DNA of 30,445 nucleotides, taken from positions 1 through 30,445 of the forward strand of contig JBDTMC010000028.1 of NCBI GenBank assembly GCA_039934475.1, read 5' to 3'. Shown piece by piece: positions 7,927 through 15,414 of the stretch; within the stretch, counting starts at the first letter, position 1; the number at the start of each line of letters is the position of its first letter. The notes under the pieces are model-generated. The model did no database searches. It saw only the letters and a program-made list of their open reading frames with translations, and was not told the DNA's origin. The position numbers and the translations under genes are program-made. The stretch comes from JBDTMC01 sp039934475 (GTDB lineage: Bacteria; Acidobacteriota; Terriglobia; Bryobacterales; Bryobacteraceae).

Positions 7927-7943
7927 CCGGATTGGAGATCCGG
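7927..7943. terminator. Small hairpin between leftward genes
   Basis: A perfect 6-base stem (CCGGAT/ATCCGG) around a 5-base loop lies in the gap between the membrane-anchored protein gene and the tail-collar gene. No T-run follows on either strand, so it is at best a weak or Rho-assisted terminator. It may equally be a regulatory or chance structure. Confidence 0.25.
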
Positions 7944-8030
7944 TGATTCTTGGGATCTAGACCAGTTCCAGCACCACGGTGGATTCACGATACTATAGGC
8001 GGGCACTGCGAGCAAGAGCTATTTTTGAGA

Positions 8031-8570
8031 CTAATGGGCGTTATTTACAAGTAGCTTTTCGGGAATTTCGATGACCGCGCCGTCCAAATCGGTAATTCGC
8101 AGGATGAGGTTCTTGCGCGCGGAAAGCCGGGCTTCGGGCAATGGAAAGCTGACCATCGTCATCCAATCACCGGTCTGATTTGGGGCAACCGTATCTTTGA
8201 CGACGAGGGACTTGTTGTACTTGGGACCAAGTGCGGTGTAGTACTCGAGGACGCGCTTGGCGTCCACGTCGGCGGCGACGGTTCCCTCAAGTTCGCTGCC
8301 ATCGTTGTCCTTGAACAAGACGTCCACCTGTTTGACAACGAACTGAACATTGGAGGGATTGGTGAGCCGGTAGTCGAGGATGACCACCGCGGAATTGTCG
8401 TCGGTGGCCTGGATGCGCACCTTCTGAATTTTTCCATCCAGCGTGAGGTGCGCTTTTCGAGTGCCGACGAGAAGGAAGCCCACGCCAATGGCCGCCACGA
8501 CCAAGCCCACACCGACGAAACCCAAGAACTGCCTGGTCCAAATAGAGGATTCGTCGCCTTCACGTGCCAT
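8031..8570 (-). CDS. Membrane-anchored hypothetical protein, LEA-like
   Basis: A 179-residue protein with one N-terminal membrane segment (FLGFVGVGLVVAAIGVGFLL, about 16-35) followed by a soluble domain, so it is probably anchored with the domain outside the cytosol. The soluble part is rich in beta-strand patterns (VVILDYRLTNPSNVQFVVKQ; TMVSFPLPEARLSARKNLIL). The 'DYRLTNPSNV' and 'VKQVDVLF' pattern is reminiscent of LEA-14/WHy-type immunoglobulin-like folds, but I do not claim a family. It begins 20 bases after the exported isomerase gene. Function unknown. Confidence 0.75.
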   Translation of the reverse strand: MAREGDESSIWTRQFLGFVGVGLVVAAIGVGFLLVGTRKAHLTLDGKIQKVRIQATDDNSAVVILDYRLTNPSNVQFVVKQVDVLFKDNDGSELEGTVAADVDAKRVLEYYTALGPKYNKSLVVKDTVAPNQTGDWMTMVSFPLPEARLSARKNLILRITDLDGAVIEIPEKLLVNNAH

Positions 8571-8590
8571 GCCTTCGATTCTGACACGAA

Positions 8591-9511
8591 TCAGGTGACG
8601 TTAAGGATGCGCCGGATCTCAACCAGGCACTTGTGCGCGGCCTCAATCAACGAACCGTCGAAGATGTGTGTTTCCAGGCCAACCTTGCCGGTATATCCAT
8701 CGGCAGCGAGTGCGCTGAAGATGCCCGTCCAATCGATGGGCTGGTTGTACTGAGGCAGGAGGTTCCTGGCCTTAATCTGCACATTCATCAACCGGTCTTT
8801 CGGCAGGAGGCGATACCCCTCCGGGAAGGGCTTCTCATCGAACTCGAGGGTGTTTCCCGGATCCCAGTTGAGGCCGACCGAAGGCGGGAGGAGTTTCAGG
8901 AGTTCGACGGCTTCAGAAGTGGTGGCGACGTTGCAGGACTCCTCGTTTTCGAGGAGGAGGTGAATGCCTTCCTTGCGGGCGACTTCGGCCATTTCGCCGA
9001 TGATGGTTGCCACGCGCTGATAAGTCGAGGCAGGGTGGAGCGCCCTGGAGAAGGCGAATACGCGGATTTTGTCCACTTCGAAGATGTGGGCAGAGCGGAT
9101 GGCGAGTTTGAGATCGTCGATACGGCGATCGAAGCGGGTTTGCTCGGCGGCGAGGCGGGCGGCGCTTTGCGCGGGCGATTCCTGGCGCGGATTCACACGT
9201 TCCGTACCCGGCAACTGAAACTTCAGGAGACCGGTATTGAGGAACGATACCCGCAGGCCTGCTGCTTTTAGAGCCGCGGCGGTTTGGCGTAGTTCGGGCT
9301 CGTCGAGGGAACTGTAAGATCCTTTGCCACCGGGGACGCTTCGAAGTTCTACCCAGTTGAGGTTGTACTGCCGGGCGAAGGAGATGGCGTCGGCGGGACT
9401 CTTTGCCACTTCGTCAGTGAGGACGGCGATGCGGCCGTAGTCGAATGACTTGCCGGCGGCGAGGGCGGGGGCGGTAATGGCGGCGAAGAGGAATGATCGA
9501 CGGTCTATCAA
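8591..9511 (-). CDS. Exported sugar-phosphate isomerase/epimerase-like TIM barrel
   Basis: A 306-residue protein of the xylose isomerase-like TIM-barrel superfamily. The visible pattern is the NLNWVELRSVPG segment at the start of the barrel, LLLENEESCN (Glu metal ligand), GLNWDPGNT (Asp) and VGLETHIFD near the end (Glu/His). The start is the TTG at 9511: a strong AAGGA site lies 7 bases upstream, and translation then begins (M)IDRRSFLFAAITAPALAAG, a Tat-type leader with a cleavage-like ALA. An ATG at 9568 would place 19 odd residues before this leader. The substrate is unknown; exported members in soil bacteria are usually linked to sugar or hydroxypyruvate isomerase-like activity. Confidence 0.9.
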   Translation of the reverse strand: MIDRRSFLFAAITAPALAAGKSFDYGRIAVLTDEVAKSPADAISFARQYNLNWVELRSVPGGKGSYSSLDEPELRQTAAALKAAGLRVSFLNTGLLKFQLPGTERVNPRQESPAQSAARLAAEQTRFDRRIDDLKLAIRSAHIFEVDKIRVFAFSRALHPASTYQRVATIIGEMAEVARKEGIHLLLENEESCNVATTSEAVELLKLLPPSVGLNWDPGNTLEFDEKPFPEGYRLLPKDRLMNVQIKARNLLPQYNQPIDWTGIFSALAADGYTGKVGLETHIFDGSLIEAAHKCLVEIRRILNVT

Positions 9512-9518
9512 TGACGTG

Positions 9519-9523
9519 TCCTT
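9519..9523 (-). promoter_or_regulatory. Ribosome binding site deciding a TTG start
   Basis: AAGGA on the minus strand with 7 bases to the TTG at 9511. This supports a TTG start over the upstream ATG at 9568, which has no comparable site. Confidence 0.7.
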
Positions 9524-9595
9524 GTGGGTGAATTTTAGCAGTTCGGATGAGGGGATCTCGCCAGCCATCGGAACCAGATAGGATGATGGCTATAC

Positions 9596-10036
9596 ATGAA
9601 GGCTGCGTTCCAGTTGTCCAAGTGGTACCTGGACTGCGTCACCGATTCGGGAGACGCCTCAATCGCTTATACAGGTGCGGTCTGCTGGGGACCAATTCGA
9701 CTTCACTACACGAGTCTCCTACAGAGCACCTCCGAGGTAGTAAGTGTGAAGCAATCCCTACGCCCGCAGGCCGAACCAACTCTCGACCATGGGATGCTCC
9801 GTTGGCGGTGTGGAGCACTGAAGATTGATGGTGAGTGGCGGGCCGACGCTCCCGCGTTGCACGAGACCGTTTTCGCTTCCGACAGCGGGTCGGTAGAATG
9901 GCATTGCCTGATGCCTCGCGCCCAATCCCGGGTTCTAAACCGTAATGGCTTGGGGTACGCTGGCCGCGAGCGCCGCACATTTGCGTACAACGAGCATGGC
10001 GACATTGTGCAAGAAACCGTCGAACGAATCAGATAA
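9596..10036 (+). pseudogene. Chimeric remnant: secreted/lipocalin-like enzyme N-terminus fused to a YD-repeat tail
   Basis: A 146-residue frame without a convincing ribosome site. Residues 1-122 read like the beginning of a conserved CrtC-like/lipocalin-fold hypothetical family (FQLSKWYLDCVTDSG, CWGPIRLHYTSLL, SGSVEWHCLMPRA), whose members, as I recall, are much longer. After about residue 122 the text changes to RRTFAYNEHGDIVQETVER, which matches the YD repeat of RHS-type proteins and then stops. The join falls near nucleotide 9960. I infer a truncated gene recombined with a fragment of an RHS gene. The first-family assignment is from memory of sequence pattern and is uncertain. Confidence 0.5.
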
Positions 10037-10203
10037 TGCTGCTGTCGCCAGTGCGATGCGCATATCTACGCATATCTAACGATCCCGCACGCTGAGCGGA
10101 ATGACCACATCACCCCCCTGACTATTCGAGACTCCATCTTTCCTGTTCCGCACGCTTGAACCCACCAGTCTCATCTGGCATGCACCCCAAAACGGGATGA
10201 CAT
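10037..10203. other. Non-coding stretch before a small secreted protein gene
   Basis: Apart from the tandem decamer I see no gene or RNA here. The promoter of the secreted protein gene should lie in this stretch, but I could not pick clear -35/-10 boxes. Together with the preceding remnant it makes a ~620-base region without an intact gene (9569-10203). Confidence 0.4.
10059..10078. repeat. Perfect 10-bp tandem repeat
   Basis: CGCATATCTA occurs twice in a row directly after the chimeric remnant. It is likely a replication-slippage scar in non-coding sequence. Confidence 0.6.
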
Positions 10204-10208
10204 GGAGG
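10204..10208 (+). promoter_or_regulatory. Ribosome binding site of the secreted protein gene
   Basis: GGAGG, 8 bases before the ATG at 10217. It favours that start over an ATG at 10202 that would overlap the site. Confidence 0.75.
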
Positions 10209-10216
10209 AAAGACAA

Positions 10217-10627
10217 ATGAATATTCTAGCCCGTAAATTCGCACTCGTGGCATTCGCCGCCTGCGCCGCTCTCTCTACCACCACACTTGCTCTTGCCGAT
10301 TGCGAGCACAAGGGTACCCTCGTTTCGACCGGCACCATTCCGAACGCCGCCGGAACGATTGAGGTTAAAGCTTCTGGAACCACGCAGCGGATTCAAGTGA
10401 AGGCCGATTTAGCCGTGAACGACGGTACTAAGTTTGCAGTCATCACCAAGACAAGCGCCGGCCCGAAGGTTCTCGGAACGATAACTGTGGAGCTCGGATC
10501 GGTCGAATTGAAGATTACTAACAACAATGGTAACTCTGACCCTGCCAAGACCGATCCTTTCTGCAGCGTACATAGTGTTGCCATCGTCGACGGTAACTTG
10601 CAGCCCGTGTTGACCGGCACGTTCTAG
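10217..10627 (+). CDS. Small secreted protein, hypothetical
   Basis: A 136-residue protein with a clear Sec signal peptide: MNILARK, a hydrophobic core and an ALA-D cleavage site near residue 27. The mature part is about 109 residues, strand-rich (GTIEVKASGTTQRIQVKADL; LGTITVELGSVELKIT) with two cysteines (near residues 29 and 111) that could pair. It reads like a small beta-sandwich but I recognise no family. The stop codon shares the palindromic CTAG with the stop of the convergent methyltransferase gene. No function is assigned. Confidence 0.8.
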   Translation: MNILARKFALVAFAACAALSTTTLALADCEHKGTLVSTGTIPNAAGTIEVKASGTTQRIQVKADLAVNDGTKFAVITKTSAGPKVLGTITVELGSVELKITNNNGNSDPAKTDPFCSVHSVAIVDGNLQPVLTGTF

Positions 10628-11433
10628 ACAATGATTGCGCCAGGGCCTTTAATCACAGGCTCTGGCGCAAATAGCAACAGATCGAGGCTGAAAGTAACTT
10701 GCGTGACTACGTCGACTTCCCTTCCCAACGGACGGTAAATCGAGTGACGGATATCCTGTATAGCTTCGGCGTCAAGATCGGACGCGGAAGTTACCCGCTT
10801 ATGCTCTAACAACTTGAAGTGCCCGGAGAACGTCTCTATTGTGCTTGCAACTCGATCGCGGCCAGTACCGCGGACTTCGATCAGATCGTCAGGCGCCGGG
10901 ATCGCCACTAACAGCCGTCCGTCGGGGCGCAAGATACGAGCGAACTCAGGCCCGTTCATCCGCGCCGTGACCGAGAGAACGATCGAGAACGAACCATCCG
11001 CATAAGGCACGAAGCGGTCGGCGTTCGCCACCACCCACTGGCACGCCGGATAACGGCGGGCGGCCGCTGTGATCGCCGGGACTGAAATATCGATTCCGTG
11101 AGCCGAGAACCCAGTCTCCTGCGCGAGGCTGCCAAGATAGAATCCATCCCCACAGCCCGCATCGGCTACGATGTCGTCCGCCGAGGCCTGGATCATCTTC
11201 GCAATGGCGCGAAGTGACGGCGCGCTAACGCCGCGATCGTGCAGACGCCGCCGCGCGGCCACCGCAACAGCACTATCACCCGGCTGCTTGGAGCGGCGTT
11301 CCTGGGGCTGCAGTAAGTTGACATAACCTGCCGACGCCACGTCGAAGGAATGGCCATTGGCGCAATGCATGCGGCGGTCCTGGCGCGCCAGTGGTAGACG
11401 GCAATCGCGAACGGTGCAGATCAGACTGGCCAC
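10624..11433 (-). CDS. RlmA-type rRNA (guanine-N1)-methyltransferase
   Basis: This 269-residue protein resembles RlmA, which methylates N1 of a guanine in 23S rRNA using SAM. The N-terminal zinc finger has Cys6, Cys11, Cys24 and His28 followed by the family block SFDVASAGYVNLL and the QPGDS-x4-AARRRLHDRG segment. SAM motif I is DAGCGDG at 91-97. The later VLSVTARMNGPEFARILRPDGRLLVAIP block also matches. E. coli RlmA is of nearly the same length. Related TlrB/RlmA-II enzymes give macrolide resistance, but I see nothing here that singles out that subgroup. It is a single gene convergent with the secreted protein gene. Confidence 0.92.
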   Translation of the reverse strand: MASLICTVRDCRLPLARQDRRMHCANGHSFDVASAGYVNLLQPQERRSKQPGDSAVAVAARRRLHDRGVSAPSLRAIAKMIQASADDIVADAGCGDGFYLGSLAQETGFSAHGIDISVPAITAAARRYPACQWVVANADRFVPYADGSFSIVLSVTARMNGPEFARILRPDGRLLVAIPAPDDLIEVRGTGRDRVASTIETFSGHFKLLEHKRVTSASDLDAEAIQDIRHSIYRPLGREVDVVTQVTFSLDLLLFAPEPVIKGPGAIIV

Positions 11434-11436
11434 GTG

Positions 11437-12558
11437 CTAATTATGTCGGACCGCAATCAGGGAGATTTGCTCCAGAGTCGGATAAACGCCCTCGGCGTTG
11501 GCCGAACGGGGTTGCGGGGACAGTTGCTGAACGGTGGTACGTGACGGGAGTCCCGCCGGGAAGTACTTAGCGTAGATGCCGTCGATCTTCCCTGCCTCGG
11601 ATATGTCGTCTAGATAGACGGTAGTTGAGACAACGTCGTTGAACGAGAGGCCCGCCTCTTCCAGATTGTCGAGCAAATTACGCATGGTCTGGCGGAGTTG
11701 GTTTTCGACGCTCGCCGCAAAGATGCCGCCATTCAATCCAGGGATGAAACCGCTCTTGGCGGAACAATAGAACGTGTCGCCGGCGAAAACGCAGGGGCTC
11801 GCCGTTGGGCTGGGCGGCATGTTCTTGGGCCGGACGGCGCGGCGCTGGGAGAGATCGCGTACGGCCACGCCGGTAAATTCGATGGTCGCGCCGTTGGGCA
11901 GGCTCGCTACTTCGATGGTGGCGCGAGCCGGAGTGTTGCCGAACTCAAAGCGGCGCGCGTACTCTTCGTTCATGGCGCGCATTGGGCTGGCAGATGTCAA
12001 GAATGGGTTGCTGGCAGACGTCAAAAATGGGTTGACGAAGACGAGATGAGCCATGGAAAGGCCGGCGGCCTCCGCAACACTTTTAAGCGCGTCCAGCGCC
12101 GGACCGGCTTGCGTTTTCGGAGTCCCGGAAATGAACAAGCGATCGGCCGTGAGGATTCCGGCGGAGGCAGGCTCATAACCAGGAACGCTGACTACCTTCT
12201 TCTGAGCGACATCGCGGACGGCAACTGCGGTCACCTCTACTGGAGTTCCGGCGAGCTTCGCCACGCCTAAAACGGCACGCGCCGGGGGATTCTTAGGAAA
12301 ATGCTCCCGCCAAGCGCGATCAAAGGAATTGAGCTGGCCCATGTCGGTTAAATAAACTTGGGCGTAGACTACATGGTCAAGCGTGAGACCCGCCGATTCG
12401 AGAGCGGTCTTCACGTTCTGCAGCGTCTGGCGCATCTGCCCATCCACGGTGCCGGGAAGGGTCCCGGCCGTAGTCTTTGCACCCTGGCCGGGCAGATAGA
12501 GGTAGTTATCGGCGGGCCAAGCCAATAACGGAATCAGACACAGCAGGAGCAAGCGCAC
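11437..12558 (-). CDS. Exported protein of three RidA-like domains
   Basis: A 373-residue protein with a short Sec leader (MRLLLLCLIPLLAWPA) and three RidA/YjgF-like domains (about 17-115, 120-235, 245-372). RidA proteins hydrolyse reactive enamine/imine products of PLP enzymes. The arginine that binds the carboxylate is kept in each repeat (PARAV, PARAT, PSRTT). The start is a GTG directly behind the TGA of the PLP lyase gene, so the two are coupled and probably cooperate outside the cytoplasm. The second domain contains an in-frame 8-residue tandem duplication (NPFLTSAS twice). Similar tandem RidA proteins are known, but a triple exported one with a lyase partner is uncommon. The function beyond family level is inferred. 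Confidence 0.88.
   Translation of the reverse strand: MRLLLLCLIPLLAWPADNYLYLPGQGAKTTAGTLPGTVDGQMRQTLQNVKTALESAGLTLDHVVYAQVYLTDMGQLNSFDRAWREHFPKNPPARAVLGVAKLAGTPVEVTAVAVRDVAQKKVVSVPGYEPASAGILTADRLFISGTPKTQAGPALDALKSVAEAAGLSMAHLVFVNPFLTSASNPFLTSASPMRAMNEEYARRFEFGNTPARATIEVASLPNGATIEFTGVAVRDLSQRRAVRPKNMPPSPTASPCVFAGDTFYCSAKSGFIPGLNGGIFAASVENQLRQTMRNLLDNLEEAGLSFNDVVSTTVYLDDISEAGKIDGIYAKYFPAGLPSRTTVQQLSPQPRSANAEGVYPTLEQISLIAVRHN
11987..12034. repeat. 24-bp tandem duplication inside the RidA-like gene
   Basis: Two adjacent 24-base units, differing at two positions (AGATGTCAAGA versus AGACGTCAAAA), encode NPFLTSAS twice. The frame is kept, so the protein gains eight residues. This looks like replication slippage followed by slight divergence. 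Confidence 0.85.
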
Positions 12559-13863
12559 TCACGCACCCGCTTTCTTTCGCGCGGCGCCCAGAACCTCGCG
12601 CAGACGGCGGCCGATGATCAATTCTTCTCCATCCTGGAGCGTCATCGATACGATCTGCAGGCGGTTGCGCCGACCTTCGCCGGGAGGTGGTTCGTGGTGT
12701 TTCGGATCGCCTTCATGGACGGCCGATACCAGGCTCGGGTTAGTGTTGGTCAATACTTCAATCCGCGGCTCACCCGCCCGTAACTCCTCGTCGCATTGCG
12801 CCACAGTAAAAGCAAAAGCCTTTTCATCCCAGTTCACGGTAAGCGTCGGGTAGCTGTTGCCGTCGGTTGGGATGTCGATCTTGGTGCTGACTCCGGAGAC
12901 CGTTTCCACCATTCGGGCGATGCGCTCCACCTTGCGATTCCACTCGCGATTCAACGCGGCCAAATCCAGATGCTGCCAGGCTTCAATAGCAGCCAGCATC
13001 CCCATTATTTCTTCCTTGCCTACCTTCATGGCTCGGCAAACGGCGCCTTCCCAAGGACTACAGTTGGCCAGCGCAGCTTCAATGAGGTCCGCGCGGCCGA
13101 GTAAAACTCCCGCGCACTGCGGTCCGCGCAATCCTTTGCCGCCGCTGAAGCAATAGAGGTCCACTCCGAGTTTCGCCGGCCGGGACAGGTTCTCGAGCGG
13201 CGGGATTCCGGCGGCATCATCCAATAGCACCGGCACCTGGGCAGCCTTGGCGATGGCAACGATCTTTTCCAGGCGTTCATCGCGCAACGTGGTGTAGATC
13301 ATCGCTGTTTGGGAGGTGATCGCCGGCTGCAGATCGTCTACTCCGTGTGTCAGCACGAGTTTGACGCCGACCAGACGGATGGCGCTGTCGAACGGCGTGC
13401 GCCCTCCCACCATCACCACTTCATTCTTCATGCCTGTGGTGTCGGGCAATGCCCAAATCCGCGCCGGATCTTTTCCCGCGACACAAGCCGCGGTCGCTGC
13501 GGCCATAGCTCCGGCGGAGCCTGAAGTCACCATCCCTGACTCAGCGCCCGAGAGCTGTGCCAATTTCCTGCCGGCTCCGCGCTGCAACTCAAACATGTCC
13601 ACAAACTGATGTGCCGCCGCGTCCACCGCGCGCCGCACTTCGGGAAGTTCCAAAGATCCGCTGAGGTAGGTCCAGGTTCCGCGCGCGTTGATGAACGGCC
13701 GCACTCCGATGCGGCGATAAATATCCGTAGCCGAGGCGGCGGCACCCGTGGCGGTAGTGAGTTTCTTCGACGCAGCCTGCGCGGCAGCGAGTCCGAACAC
13801 GGGGGCGGCGGCCATCCACTTGAGGAACGTTCGGCGGTGATCCGGTAAAAAGGACATGCTCAT
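12559..13863 (-). CDS. Tat-exported SelA-like PLP enzyme (ammonia-lyase/aminotransferase family)
   Basis: A 434-residue fold-type I PLP enzyme of the SelA/D-glucosaminate-6-phosphate ammonia-lyase-like group. It is probably a lyase acting on an amino acid or amino sugar derivative. The leader HRRTFLKWMAAAPVFGLAAAQA is twin-arginine, as expected for export of a folded cofactor enzyme. The SelA-type pattern YRRIGVRPFINARGTWTYLSG is near the N-terminus. Asp215/Asp216 (LLDDAAG) hold the pyridine ring and Lys243 in SGGKGLRGPQ is the Schiff-base lysine. It lacks any tRNA-binding SelA features, and no selenocysteine genes are nearby. It is followed without a gap by the triple RidA-like gene. The substrate is unknown. 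Confidence 0.88.
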   Translation of the reverse strand: MSMSFLPDHRRTFLKWMAAAPVFGLAAAQAASKKLTTATGAAASATDIYRRIGVRPFINARGTWTYLSGSLELPEVRRAVDAAAHQFVDMFELQRGAGRKLAQLSGAESGMVTSGSAGAMAAATAACVAGKDPARIWALPDTTGMKNEVVMVGGRTPFDSAIRLVGVKLVLTHGVDDLQPAITSQTAMIYTTLRDERLEKIVAIAKAAQVPVLLDDAAGIPPLENLSRPAKLGVDLYCFSGGKGLRGPQCAGVLLGRADLIEAALANCSPWEGAVCRAMKVGKEEIMGMLAAIEAWQHLDLAALNREWNRKVERIARMVETVSGVSTKIDIPTDGNSYPTLTVNWDEKAFAFTVAQCDEELRAGEPRIEVLTNTNPSLVSAVHEGDPKHHEPPPGEGRRNRLQIVSMTLQDGEELIIGRRLREVLGAARKKAGA

Positions 13864-13974
13864 AAGCTCCCTGGCGAAAGTTCATCTTAGTACGGCGGGC
13901 GTCGCGCCTGCAGCGTGTAGCCGAAGTACAATGTCGGAACAACGCCCGCGGCGCGCGGATAGAAAGAGGATCGT
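13864..13974. promoter_or_regulatory. Divergent intergenic region between lyase and amidohydrolase genes
   Basis: A 111-base gap from which the lyase-RidA pair reads left and the amidohydrolase group reads right. Both promoters must lie here. I could not assign boxes. An AGAGGA ribosome site is 4 bases before the amidohydrolase ATG. Confidence 0.45.
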
Positions 13975-15351
13975 ATGAATTCAGGACGACGCAGTCTGTT
14001 GGCCAGGTTGCCACTGTTAGGGGGAGTTTCCGCATTCGGCCAAACGGCGCGCTCGGAGTCGCTGGAAAAACGCCTCCTGACAGCCTTGGAGCGCATGGAG
14101 ACGATCAGCACGCACGAGCATATTATTCCCGAGCAACAGCGCCTCTCCCTGCACGTCGATTTCTTCGCGCTGGCGGATCACTATCTGATGAGCGACGTGA
14201 TTTCCGCGGGCCTCTCACGGGATGACCAGAAACTGGTGGCCAACCCGAACGCGTCGATGTCCGATCGTTGGCGCGCTTTTGAACCCTTCTGGAAAATGGC
14301 CCGGTTGACCGGTTACGGGGAGGTCCTCCGCATCACGATTCGTGAAATCTACGGTGTCGATGAGATCTCAGGGGGAACGCTTGGCCGGATCAATACCGCC
14401 ATCGCGGAGCGAAACAAACCCGGCCTCTACCGCTATGTGTTGAAGGAGCGATCGAGGGTCCGGTTTGGTGTCGTCGATGACTACTGGAATGCGGCGGCCG
14501 TCCGGCCAGACCCGGAATTCTTCGTCCTGGCGCATAAATTCGACCGGTTTGTGCAACCCTGGACGCCTGCCGCCGTTCACGACCTGGAGACCCTGACGGG
14601 AGTTTCCATTACCACGTTGCGCGGCCTGAAGGCAGCGCTGGAGAAGAACTTCAAACAGTGTCTTGAGGCTGGTATGGTGACAGTGAAGACAACGCTTGCT
14701 TATGACCGTGAACTCCTGTTCCATGAAGTGGAAGAGGCCGACGCCGCGGCGGACTTCGAGCGTCTGATGCGAGGAAATGAACGGCTGCCGGAAGGGTTTC
14801 GGCGGAAACAGGTGCGGCCGTTCCGGAATCTGGAAGACCACATGTTCCATCACGTGGTCGGCCTAGCCGATGCGGCCGGAATTCCATTCCAGATTCACAC
14901 CGGGATTCACGCGGGAAACGGTAACTTCATTGCGAATTCCAATCCAACGTTGCTGAACAATCTCTTCTTCCTGTATCCGCGGGTAAAATTCGACCTCTTC
15001 CATATCAGCTATCCGTATCAGGGCGAGCTTTCCGCGATGGCCAAGGTATTCCCCAATGTTTATGTGGATTTCTGTTGGGCGCACATCGTTGGACCCGCCG
15101 CAGCGCGCCGAACGTTGGATGAGTTTCTCGATATGGTTCCGTTGAACAAGATTTCCGGATTTGGAGGCGACTACCGGAATGCGGAGTTAAGTTACGGTCA
15201 CTTACAAATTGCCCGCCGCAACATTGCGCAAGTATTGGCCGGTAGAACGCAGTCGGGGTTCTGTAAGGAGGAAGAGGCTGTCGAAATCGCTCGGATGTTG
15301 ATGCACGACAATCCGGCAACCTTGTTTGCGCCCCGCACGGCAAGGGGCTGA
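13975..15351 (+). CDS. Tat-exported amidohydrolase-family metallohydrolase
   Basis: A 458-residue TIM-barrel metal enzyme of the amidohydrolase (PF04909-like/uronate isomerase-like) superfamily. The leader GRRSLLARLPLLGGVSAFG is twin-arginine-like. Metal ligands are H47/H49 in STHEHI, H308 in FQIHTG and probably the catalytic D399 in FGGDYRNAE. The general layout resembles uronate isomerase-like hydrolases, but substrate residues are not recognisable. It is the first gene of a rightward group with the secreted hypothetical protein (63 bases behind) and the adenosine deaminase-like enzyme. It shares a divergent control region with the PLP lyase-RidA pair, suggesting joint use in one catabolic task (inference). 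Confidence 0.88.
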   Translation: MNSGRRSLLARLPLLGGVSAFGQTARSESLEKRLLTALERMETISTHEHIIPEQQRLSLHVDFFALADHYLMSDVISAGLSRDDQKLVANPNASMSDRWRAFEPFWKMARLTGYGEVLRITIREIYGVDEISGGTLGRINTAIAERNKPGLYRYVLKERSRVRFGVVDDYWNAAAVRPDPEFFVLAHKFDRFVQPWTPAAVHDLETLTGVSITTLRGLKAALEKNFKQCLEAGMVTVKTTLAYDRELLFHEVEEADAAADFERLMRGNERLPEGFRRKQVRPFRNLEDHMFHHVVGLADAAGIPFQIHTGIHAGNGNFIANSNPTLLNNLFFLYPRVKFDLFHISYPYQGELSAMAKVFPNVYVDFCWAHIVGPAAARRTLDEFLDMVPLNKISGFGGDYRNAELSYGHLQIARRNIAQVLAGRTQSGFCKEEEAVEIARMLMHDNPATLFAPRTARG

Positions 15352-15414
15352 ACGGGAAACAATCTGATCCACGGTTCCGGTAGGCAGCGCGTCATAAGCT
15401 GATGGTGGACCAAT

